A stretch of 64,000 bases of DNA from Trachythela sp. YZ-2020. Taxonomy: Eukaryota; Cnidaria; Anthozoa; Malacalcyonacea; Clavulariidae. Location: positions 211,001 through 275,000 of the forward strand of contig JADLSH010000212.1 of the NCBI GenBank assembly GCA_016169945.1, in the 5' to 3' direction. The position numbers were made by a program, and so were the translations under genes. Below the pieces are notes generated by a model. The model was not told the DNA's origin. It worked only from the letters and a program-made list of their open reading frames with translations, and did not search any database. Shown here in pieces: positions 1-8,731 of the stretch (position 1 is its first letter; each line of letters starts with the position of its first letter).

Positions 1-1140
1 TCTTGAAACTTCTTTAATATAAAAGAGCGTTGTTCTTGATAAGCGTTAAAGTACTTTTGAATGAATTTTAGAAATTTGGGAGTTATTTTGCGTGTTGTTT
101 AGGATTTTATGTCTGGGCTGGTATCTGGCTCTGTCTGCAATTTTTGTTGTCAGCAGCCTCGACTATTGGATATTTCAGATATTTACATCATTTGTTATTC
201 AATTTTTTCCTGGCTACCATCCATGCTATTTGTGCTATTGATCTACCTTATTTTGCAGTATTTTGTAGCGCTAGTAAGCGTTATTTGATCTTTATGGTTG
301 CATACGTCGTCATATTATATTAATCCAGTCTATTTCTATCAACGAATCTTTGAAATTGAACATCTCGAATTTCCACAATTGACGCAGTGATTGCTCGTAG
401 CGCTCTGTTTTACTGACTTTACTGTTTAAAATAATTTGTGAGTTTTAGAAGAAAATTTTAGAAGTTTAATTTATTTGTTTGATACAGATTTGTATTTTGA
501 TTTGAATTCTATCATTGTATTGTTAATTTACTTCTTGGTGGATATTTGCTTTCTTTATATGTTCTTTATATACACGTAGAAGAATTAGCATTTTATATTG
601 TATTTTATGCATGTGCTATGTATTTTCAATAAAAATGGAACTGTATAATACTGTGCAGTTTGTTTGTCTACATTTCACAGAAGTAATTTCTGTTGCAAAG
701 ATCAAAGAAATCTGGCCAATAAATATTTAGTTAACTGTCTGTACCCTACACTCCTCACTAGTTGCACTATGTGCATTACAATCACAGACGATACAGGCAG
801 TGCCACTGGGTCATCTTATGAAATCAAAGTGTTAAGTATATAAAATGCAATTCAACACATTACTGAATAAAGTGTCCACAAATACATGTCGAATTTTCAA
901 CACATGAACATTTATATTGACCACAAGACCAGTTGATCACACGCAGCCTTTGAGATTTCTGCACAATCAAATCCATTAAACGGACTCAAAGGCAGCATAC
1001 ATCGATACAAAAACACTAAACATCCATAATGATGGCATTGAGTCTCTGTATCAATAGCGTCTGACGATCAAGAATTTACTATGGCCAGAGATGTTGACTG
1101 CACAGCTTGATCAACGCATAAATGAGGCCGCACGTGAAAC
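1..1140. other. non-coding, AT-rich stretch
   Basis: No ORF with protein-like composition on either strand. An AATAAA hexamer at 628-633 could be the poly(A) signal of a plus-strand gene lying upstream of the window, but nothing else supports that. Confidence 0.4.
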
Positions 1141-1144
1141 TCCT

Positions 1145-1370
1145 CTGATGAAGTACTAAATCGATTACTGTAACCAAGGTAACACGCAAGCACACGCAAG
1201 CGAATACTGTATTATTTATTTTCTTTTCACTGTACAAACTGGTAAAATAGTGATAATATTTTCATTTTTAACTATAAAATTACCAATTGCCCGACTATAT
1301 AAAGTAGGTATGTTGTTTAGTACTCTTTTAGCTTTGATTTACTATAAAATTTAATCTTAGACCACAGGCG
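1145..1370 (+). repeat. dispersed repeat, partial copy
   Basis: The stretch from the GAAGTACTAA region through ACTATATAAAGTAGGTATGTT to AATCTTAGAC is closely similar, in the same order, to 35815-36290. Its second half resembles 16345-16400. This is an interspersed repeat shared by three places in the window. No coding potential; family unknown. Confidence 0.6.
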
Positions 1371-1680
1371 GCTCAATTTCAGGGTGAATGAAGAGGAGTT
1401 GCGGGTTTTAACGGCTTTTATAAACAAATTTTATACTCAACCAAAACTAGTCTAAAAACATTCTTAAATTAATCAAATAACTATACACTTTAACAATAAA
1501 ATATAGTTGACATGATAATATAATGCCTTTACATTCTTTTAGTTACTCCATGAGCTCATTTAGAGCGGTTTATGTAACCTTTTCTGTGGCCTATATGTTG
1601 TGTCAACTTGTGTGTTGCTCGTCATATGTATAAAAAAGTAAAGGCTAATTACTCGCGGTCCGATCGCATCGCCTTCAAAG

Positions 1681-1805
1681 TTAGCCTGCGTGGCCGGCCC
1701 TCGTTGAAGGGGAAAAGAAGAACAGGGAATGAAAGCTGGGTTTTCTTGCAGGCCCTCATTCCCTGTTCTTCTTTTCCCCTCCAACCAGGGCCGGCCACGC
1801 AGGCT
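1681..1805. repeat. palindromic hairpin element
   Basis: About 50-bp arms (1681-1732 and 1756-1805) are reverse complements with about two mismatches, around a 23-base loop. The arms are much more GC-rich than the surroundings and contain GGCCGGCC. This is the shape of a small foldback element or MITE. The flanks (CTTCAAAG left, CCTCAAG right) are only weakly similar, so no target duplication is claimed. Confidence 0.75.
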
Positions 1806-1923
1806 ATCCTCAAGTGAGGCCATACAACATGGCCGCCGCTCTGAAAACGCTTCTCACTTCCGGCTTCAATTCTAATTAGGCCTTTGTATTACGATGCTCT
1901 ATCCAGCTTTAATAGTACATATC

Positions 1924-1932
1924 AGTGCTACT
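1924..1932 (+). repeat. 9-bp target-site duplication, left
   Basis: AGTGCTACT precedes the transposon end (one extra C, then CAGAGGCGGAATGAGGG). The same 9 bases follow the opposite end at 12319-12327. The direct orientation is what a transposition target duplication predicts. An inverted copy of the flank would read AGTAGCACT instead. Confidence 0.85.
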
Positions 1933-2216
1933 CCAGAGGCGGAATGAGGGTCTTCCCGAAATGCAACGCGCCTCAATGCGGTCATTATTATTCAAAATCT
2001 TTATTCTCAACGCGCCGTTCGATTAAAAACTGTTGAAATGTATTGCGGTTTTTGCTGTGAAGATCTCGTTTTCTCAAAGGTATGTTTTGATAACTTTTTT
2101 GTTTAGTAATTAAATAAAATAATTTTGGAATAATTTTGTATATATATCGCATTTTAGTTATGTTAAATTCCCATTGTATTTATGCATGTTTCGGGTCAGT
2201 AAACATGACCTTAAAG

Positions 2217-2815
2217 TGGCATTGAAATATTCATGAGTAAATTATACTTTTTTACAAGGAAACTAAAATAAAATCATATCGGTGAATTCAGGTATGTTTA
2301 TTCTTTATAGTGATACTTTAAAACATGAATTTAATCCATAAAATCGAAAAGTTATCGCGGTTTGAAAATGAGCTATTTTTGCTGTATTCTAACGCTGATG
2401 GCATTGAAATATTCATGAGTAAATTATACTTTTTTACGAGGAAACTAAAATAAAATCATATCAGTGAAAATTATACTTTTTTACGAGGAAACTAAAATAA
2501 AATCATATCAGTGAATTCAGGAATGTTTACTCTTTATAGTGATACTTTAAAACATGAATTTACTCGATAAAACCGAAGAGTTATCGCGGTTTGAAAATGA
2601 GCTATTTTTGCTATATTCTAACCTTATGGCATTGAAATATTCATGAGTAAATTATACTTTTTTACAAGGAAACTAAAATAAAATCATATCAGTGAATTCA
2701 GGAATGTTTAGTCTTTATAGTGATACTTTAAAACATGAATTTACTCTATAAAACCGAAGAGTTATCGTGGTTTGAAAAGGAGCTTTTTTTGCTATATTCT
2801 ATTAACCCTGATGGC
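2217..2815 (+). repeat. tandem subterminal repeats of about 180-230 bp
   Basis: Three imperfect units begin GGCATTGAAATATTCATGAG and run through ACTTTTTTACAAGGAAACTA and AAAACATGAATTTA to GAGCTATTTTTGCT. The second unit has an extra internal duplication of about 50 bp. The same array appears inverted at about 11490-12040 in the other arm. Subterminal repeats often bind transposase; that role is inferred here. Confidence 0.75.
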
Positions 2816-3017
2816 GGGAATATACCCGCGTGAGGTGGTTTTGGCGCGACGAAAACTACTGTATGGATCGCTATTTTCTGTGATAATTTTGAAAATACAC
2901 ATGTGTTGCTACTTATTTTATTTCATTGTTACTTTATGGTTAGCTTTGTTGTTAGCTTGTTACCTTTATTTTATTGTATTTTTTCATTAATAGAGTAAAT
3001 TTTGCAGTATTATAATA

Positions 3018-3190
3018 ATGGCAACTAATAATAGCGATGCTGTCATTAGTGAGGAAGAAAATGAAACTGCTATAAAGCGTGTATATACTTCTATTGGAGA
3101 TATACCAGGCAAACCAGATCGAAAAACAAGAAGACTTCAACAACCAGTCGATCTTTGTTTAAGAGTTACACAACATCACCAAAGACAAAG
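3018..3190 (+). CDS. transposon gene 2, first exon (unknown protein)
   Basis: The ATG at 3018 opens a 57-codon reading frame beginning MATNNSDAVISEEENE, acidic at first and then basic (KPDRKTRR). It is followed by AAAG/GTATAA, a plausible splice donor. It reads inward from the element's right-end sequence, opposite to gene 1. The other arm has the same exon on the minus strand, cut in two by a LINE. A possible second exon is at 8212-8376 (minus), but its best frame does not match the phase left by this exon. Function unknown; no family recognised. Confidence 0.45.
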
Positions 3191-3405
3191 GTATAAATTG
3201 TAATTTGTATATTCAATTATATGCAAGTATCATAACAGTTCTCTTTGAGCATGTAATAATCAAGAAAATTACATCATATTCTGACGTTTTCTGGTTTGCC
3301 AAATACAATTATGCACTGGTCAGTCAATGTAAACCCCTAATATCCCAAAACCAGGACTAATATGGGATTGCTCTGTGACACAGTAGCTGGTTTAATAGTA
3401 TACTT

Positions 3406-3935
3406 CTACCTAATAGAGAATAGTTGTTGTGAGTTGTGAACCACCAAGAATACCACCCCCACCACCACCAAGAATACCACCCCCACCACCACCATACCAC
3501 CCAATATAATATAATATAATATAATATAATAGCCAATTATATGCCCGTTGTCATTGTGAAACACTAAAAATTTCAATGCATTTGTGTCTCGAACATTGTC
3601 TGGTTCAGGTTCCACTTTGAATGTCAACTCTAGGTTTGATGACCTTCTCCACATGCACCTTGTGAGTGCTGCTTGGTATCTGTTCTCTTGCCACAATCCA
3701 ACAACAACAAACTTTTCAAAATACATAGATATAACATCCACACAATTGTCCTCATCATCAGACATTTCATCATCCGCACATTGTCACCAAAGGCAGTATT
3801 TTCCACATCCAAAATTTCTGTCAATTGTTGAATTTTCTCAACTTCATCTACATTCACTGCCTCAGCTTTACCAACACTAGCACCATTAGACAGGTCTTCG
3901 TTCTTTACCACTCGGTGTGTATCAATATTTGCCAA
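3406..3935 (-). pseudogene. HIRAN-like transposon ORF, frameshifted
   Basis: Two overlapping minus-strand frames form one protein-like stretch. The first (to 3935) carries VVKNEDLSNGASVGKAEAV and EKIQQLTEIL; the second (3765 downward) carries NCVDVISMYFEKF, GLWQENRYQAAL and then LTFKVEPEPDNVRDTNAL. EPDNVRDTNAL followed by GHIIGY fits the core of the HIRAN domain, a DNA-end-binding fold seen in HLTF-type proteins (E-P-x-N-x-x-D-x-N-A-l, then v-G-Y). A frameshift near 3765 separates the two parts, and the ORF then runs into repeats. It is likely the 3' part of gene 1 or a separate ORF of the transposon. The HIRAN call rests on motif recognition only. Confidence 0.5.
3440..3530 (-). repeat. GGTGG minisatellite plus TATAT tract (left arm)
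   Basis: Minus strand: TATTA repeats, then GGTGGTGGTGGGGGTGGTATTCTT units. It is the short counterpart of the longer array at 7925-8042 in the other arm, so the repeat was already inside the element before the inverted duplication and then changed length independently. Confidence 0.75.
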
Positions 3936-4722
3936 ACAAATAGGATTTAGTAGTTGTTTAAAACAATTACATTCAGTTGGATTGTCTAAAGGTATTGTGG
4001 AAGTACATTATCCAGCTCATCATTTTGAATATCCGGGTCATCTGGAGGGACTGCTTGGGATGTTGGTGATTGTAAAATATCAAACTCCCACACAACATGA
4101 CAATATTACATAGCCGGTCACATCCATCCCTGATTTCAATGGGATCGTGGAACTACACATGGAAGTAAGAAACACATTGAGTAGGAACAAAGTAAAGGAC
4201 TTAAATATCAGTCTAACAATGGCGTGTTTCATATTAATATAAAAAACAAACAAAAAATCTATTTTATGCCCTGAATTATATCAAATATATTTATATATTA
4301 TAATCAATTTTCACTACATTTTTACTGATTAAATCATTTCTTATTCAAAGATATTTATGTACTGTAACCACATTGTGTGTATTTCTTATCTGTTTTTAAC
4401 GTTTCTATTTTTTTGAAATATACAAAATGTATTTCAACCAAAATTATGTATATACAGTATTAAAACTTAAAAGCATGTGTTTAAATCATCTCACCTTGAA
4501 AACGCAACTGGTATGCACTTCTATCAATGCAGGGCTACTACAATCGGCGAACATTTCTTCGATTTTTATGCGTTTAACAACTGATGGAATAAGGGCTGTC
4601 GAATGTCCAAACTATCCATAAAACATATATGAACCTCGCAGCATTCCAGTTGAACGCACGGTAACCCATCTGTGATCATATTCACAGGGTTTTTCGACAC
4701 ACAATGAACATAAAGAAGTCCA

Positions 4723-4738
4723 AGTACATGGTGCTACT
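4723..4738 (+). repeat. second copy of host flank at the joint
   Basis: AGTACATGGTGCTACT sits between the truncated arm and the internal left end. The genuine host flank at 1914-1932 reads AGTACATATCAGTGCTACT. These 16 bases therefore look like the host sequence originally lying next to the complete copy, duplicated when the inverted arm was added. Of the 9-bp target, 8 bases are kept (GTGCTACT). Confidence 0.7.
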
Positions 4739-4894
4739 CAGAGGAGGAATGATGGTTTCCCGAAATGCAACGCGCGCCGGGGCGGTTTATCATATATAAT
4801 CAATTTCTCGGCCTGCTCCGACATTGTTCGATTGTTGCTCGCTGCGTTCACATATCACAACTCAAAGATTATAGTACAAGTAAAATATTTTAAA
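4739..4894 (+). promoter_or_regulatory. internal left terminus and leader of gene 1
   Basis: It begins CAGAGGAGGAATGATGG, then TTTCCCGAAATGCAACGCG, matching the outer ends for about 37 bases before diverging. This defines the true terminal inverted repeat length of one unit. The remaining roughly 115 bases up to the ATG at 4895 should hold the gene 1 promoter and leader; no TATA box is certain. Confidence 0.65.
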
Positions 4895-5693
4895 ATGGCG
4901 AGTTTTCGCAGTATTACTGGGATGAAAGCTTCTGAATTAGATGGGCATGGACTTCTTTATGTTCATTGTGTGTCGAAAAAACCTGTGAATATGATCACAG
5001 ATGGGTTACCGTGCGTTCAACTAGAATGCTGCGAGGTTCATATATGTTTTATGGATAGTTTGGACATTCGACGAACAGCCCTTATTCCATCAGTTGTTAA
5101 AGGCATAAAAATCGAAGAAATTTTCGCCGATTGTAGTAGCCCTGCATTGATAGAAGTGCATACCAGTTGCGTTTTCAAGGTGAGATGATTTAAACGCATG
5201 ATTTTAAGTTTTAATACTGTATATACATAATTTTGGTTGAAATACATTTTGTATATTTCAAAAAAATAGAAACGTTAAAAACAGATAAGAAATACACACA
5301 ATGTGTTTACAGTACATAAATATCTTTGAATAAGAAATGATTTAATCAGTAAAAATGTAGTGAAAATTGATTATAATATATAAATATATTTGATATAATT
5401 CAGGGCATAAAATAGATTTTTTATTTGTTTTTTTATATTAATATTAAACACGCTATAGTTAGACTGATATTTAAGTCCTTTACCTTGACTTTGTTCCTAC
5501 TCAATGTGTTTCTTACTTCCATGTGTAGTTCCACGACCCCATTGAAATCAGGGATGGATGTGGCCGGCTATGTAATATTGTCATGTTGTGGGAGTTTGAT
5601 ATTTTACCATCACCAACATCCCAAGCAGTCCCTCCAGGTGACTCGGATATTCAAAATGATGAGCTGGATAATGTACTTCCACAATACCTTTAG
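4895..5693 (+). CDS. transposon gene 1, two exons (unknown protein)
   Basis: Exon 1 (4895-5179) starts MASFRSITGMKASELDGHG and encodes 95 residues with several cysteines (QLECCEVHICF). It ends TTCAAG/GTGAGA, a phase-0 donor. The intron (5180-5528) ends in CCATGTGTAG. Exon 2 (5529-5693) continues FHDPIEIRDGCGRLCNIV to a TAG, giving about 149 residues. A different frame then stays open with CNCFKQLLNPICLANID, leading into the VVKNEDL segment. The short protein may therefore be the product of an old frameshift in a longer one, and both arms share that break. No transposase catalytic motif is visible. Function unknown. Confidence 0.5.
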
Positions 5694-5866
5694 ACAATCC
5701 AACTGAATGTAATTGTTTTAAACAACTACTAAATCCTATTTGTTTGGCAAATATTGATACACTGAGTGGTAAAGAACGAAGACCTGCCTAGTGGTGCTAG
5801 TGTTGGTAAAACTGAGGCAGTGAATGTAGATGACGTTGAGAAAATTCAACAATTGACAGAAATTTT

Positions 5867-6370
5867 ACACTACATTACATTACATTACATTACAATACAT
5901 TACATTACATTACATTACATTACATTACATTACATTACATTACATTACATTACATTACATTACATTACATTACATTACATTACATTACATTATATTATAT
6001 TACATTACATTACATTACATTTATATTACATTATATTACATTATATTATATTATATTACATTACATTACATTACATTATATTATATTATATTATATTATA
6101 TTATATTACATTATATTATATTATATTATATTATATTATATTATATTATATTATATTATATTATATTATATTATCTTATATTATATTACATTACATTACA
6201 TTACATTACATTAAATTATATTATATTACATTACATTATGTATTATATTACTTTACATTACATTACATTACATTATATTATATTACATTACATTACATTA
6301 CATTACATTACATTACATTACATTACATTATATATTATATTATATTATATAATTTATTATATATATATTG
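5867..6370 (+). repeat. (TTACA)n/(TTATA)n microsatellite
   Basis: About 500 bases of ATTAC and ATTAT pentamers, with interspersed blocks of the two variants. Translated, it gives LHYITLHYIT-type repeats that are not a protein. It replaces the HIRAN-coding segment present in the other arm, so it marks a rearranged point of the complete copy. Confidence 0.95.
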
Positions 6371-6393
6371 TTTTTATATTATATTATATTTAC

Positions 6394-7766
6394 CTAACAT
6401 TTTTGACGAATGCGGTGAAGGCCTTTGGCTGAACAATCTCCAATGCAATCCAGTTATGGTCCCCGATGACATTGCCATAATGTCCACACGTGTTAAGGGT
6501 CTACAAGTCATGCTGGACTCTTTGGAACGTTACAGTATTAAATGGCGTTTCGAGTTCAGTCCATCCAAAACAACTATAGTAACTTTTGGCGAATCGACGC
6601 AAATGCGGAACAAGCTTAAGAATTCCCGCCAGTGGACTTTGTATGGTGTTAAAATAGAAGAAAACGAAAGTTGGCCACAAGTTGGAATAGAACTATCCGG
6701 GAATTTTTCGAGCGTAAAACGCACACTCAATGCTTGTGCAAAAGCAAAATCAACGATGGCAAATGTTTCCAATATCGGCGCTCGTCCGAATGCTCTAAAT
6801 CCAATTTGTGGTGCCAATCTATTGTGCACTGTTGTGTTTTCGACTTCTCTGTACGGTTGCGAACTTTGGAACAATTTAACTCAGCATGAAACAACATCAA
6901 TTGAAAGAAGTCTGCGATTCAATGCGAAGTGTATTCAAGGTTTAGATCCTAATACCAGATCTGAAGCAGCAGTTGGAAGTTTAGGCCTGTGGTCAATGGA
7001 AGGTTACATCGACAAGGCCAAGTTAATGTACTTCGGTCGCTTATGTTTATCAAGTCCAACAATGGTTACAAAACAGATCTTCATCAATCGCCTTTTCTCA
7101 TACCTTACAAATCCACGAAAACAAAAACTTAGCTTCTTTCCTGATATAATCCGCATTATACAAAAATACAACCTTACAAGCTATCTCACTACTTATATTG
7201 GCGAATTAACCTTTCCAACAAGGAACACCTGGAGGAAACAAGTTTATATTGAAATCAAGAGATACGAGGAGCTAAAGTGGAGAAACGGCATGTTAAACAA
7301 AGAAGAACTCGTTTTCTTTAAAGAAGTTCATACGAAACTGGAACCCCTACACCTCTGGAAGTTGGCAAGAAGAAATTCTCACTTGAAATTTTCAATATTG
7401 AAAGTAGCAAAGATTGTTTGTGGAAATACTCCGAGACTTTTCAATTTGTGGACGAAATGTGATGAGACGACCCGCTGTATTTTTTGCAAAGTTCAAGTTT
7501 GGAATGTTAACTTCCATTTTATTATGAGATGTTCACACACAAGTAGCTGGCGGAACAAAATGTGGGACGAGATATCAGATAGTCTTCCGACAAGTATTTT
7601 GGCTATTCTTCACTCAATGGATGATGTCGAACTATACATATGCTTACTCAGCAGACGTATTTACCATGGATGCGGAAACGAAGGCCTGATGGACGAACTT
7701 TTTTTAATTGTTGTCAGACATATTAACATGCTGTTAACTATAACAGAACAAACTAGCTTTAATTAG
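6394..7766 (+). pseudogene. 5'-truncated LINE reverse transcriptase, C-terminal part
   Basis: The frame is open for about 457 residues with no start of its own. It begins at the RT motif C region (MVPDDIAIMS, a degenerate [FY]xDD), then RFEFSPSKTTIVTFGES, the LGLWSMEGYIDKAKLMYFGR region, and a terminal zinc-knuckle-like C-x2-C...H...C (CIFC, then FIMRCSH). It ends at a TAG near 7764. The N-terminal fingers, motif A and any endonuclease are missing, so it cannot be autonomous. It is inserted in the right arm, downstream of the microsatellite. Confidence 0.75.
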
Positions 7767-7924
7767 AACTGACCATTCATGAAATTAATCATTTTTTAAT
7801 TTTTTGTTTGTTGACATTTTATATATTTAAACATTTTATAGTTTTCTTTTAAATATTGTACTTAGATATCTTCAATATTGGAGGAATTAAAGTTTGTCTA
7901 TATTATATTATATTATATTATATT

Positions 7925-8042
7925 ATTGGGCGGTATTCTTGGTGGTGGTGGGGGTGGTATTCTTGGTGGTGGTGGGGGTGGTATTCTTGGTGGTGGTGGG
8001 GGTGGTATTCTTGGTGGTGGTGGTGGGGGTGGTATTCTTGGT
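7925..8042 (+). repeat. GGTGGTGGTGGGGGTGGTATTCTT minisatellite
   Basis: About five tandem 24-27-base G-rich units immediately follow TATTATAT repeats. The G-rich strand could form a G-quadruplex, and the opposite strand would read as proline-rich. The same array is shorter in the left arm. Confidence 0.9.
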
Positions 8043-8211
8043 GAACGGCGCAGATGGAGAGATGGACATTCATTCAACATTCGAACGTCATAAATCTTTC
8101 TATAGATTACTAATAACCCATTTACTGACAGTACTGCTCCACTGACAAGCACTTTGTAGGAGTCAGCCTAATCTTTCTGTCAGGAAACTATACAAAAGGC
8201 TTAAATAGTTC

Positions 8212-8376
8212 TTAGAACCACTCGGCATAATTATTACAGTCAAACCAGATGTTCTCTAGCTTGTGAGCAACATTGTCGCACAATATTGCAATTTTGACTG
8301 GGAGGAGATTACTCTGAGCAATTGCTTGCAAACGATTATTATGTACAGGTAAGACATTGCTGCTGACAGAGTGGCA
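8212..8376 (-). CDS. transposon gene 2, probable last exon
   Basis: On the minus strand, TTGTACCCCAG precedes an open frame CHSVSSNVLPVHNNRLQAIA and on to NVAHKLENIWF and NNYAEWF, then TAA. The acceptor has a pyrimidine-rich tract. It lies downstream of the interrupted first exon of gene 2 (8592-8731). The frame that looks most like protein is phase 0, whereas exon 1 appears to leave two bases, so the exact joint is unresolved. Product unknown. Confidence 0.35.
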   Translation of the reverse strand, partial: CHSVSSNVLPVHNNRLQAIAQSNLLPVKIAILCDNVAHKLENIWFDCNNYAEWF

Positions 8377-8591
8377 CTGGGGTACAAGTAAAAATTCTTG
8401 TAATTCTCTGCAAATCCCATATTAGTCCTGGTTTTGGGATATTAGGGGTTTACATTGACTGACCAGTGCATAATTGTATTTTGGAAGACAGAAAACGTCA
8501 GAATATGATGTAATTTTCTTGATTATTACATGCTGAAAGAGATCTGTTATGATACTTGCATATAATTGAATATACAAATTACAATTTATAC

Positions 8592-8731
8592 CTTTGTCTT
8601 TGGTGATGTTGTGTAACTCTTAAACAAAGATCGACTGGTTGTTGAAGTCTTCTTGTTTTTCCATCTGGTTTCCCTGGTGTATCACCAATAGAAGTATATA
8701 CACGCTTAGCAGTTTCATTTTCTTCCTCACT
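8592..8731 (-). pseudogene. transposon gene 2 first exon, 3' piece
   Basis: This is the reverse complement of 3052-3190 with a few substitutions, and it keeps the AAAG/GTATAA donor. The exon is cut after CCTCACT by a LINE. The rest of the exon, including the ATG, resumes at 11259. Seven bases or fewer of the exon (around AATGACA) were lost at the junction. Confidence 0.6.

Larger units (their letters stand above)
1933..4722 (-). mobile_element. truncated inverted transposon copy (left arm)
   Basis: Read on the minus strand this matches the right-hand copy from position 4949 to its right end. The match stops exactly after 4722: here the plus strand continues AGTACATG, whereas the other copy continues TGCCCAT. 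It lacks the left terminus and the first part of gene 1. Its gene 1 second exon has two extra bases (TGTGTGGGAG against TGTGGGAG at about 5586), which shifts the frame, so this copy is dead. Confidence 0.8.

Noticed and set aside
1560..1823. Mirror-image frames on both strands
   Set aside because: Produced by the palindrome at 1681-1805; the two proteins resemble each other only because the DNA is self-complementary.
4427..5247. MYFNQNYVYTVLKL frames, one on each strand
   Set aside because: Antisense shadows of gene 1 exon 1 and its intron in the two inverted arms.
5766..7766. A 666-codon plus-strand open frame
   Set aside because: The first 200 residues are translated ATTAC/ATTAT microsatellite (LHYIT repeats) fused by chance to a truncated LINE RT; it is not one gene.
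7856..8152. Gly-rich, Trp-rich and Pro-rich frames on both strands
   Set aside because: They are the six translations of the GGTGG minisatellite.
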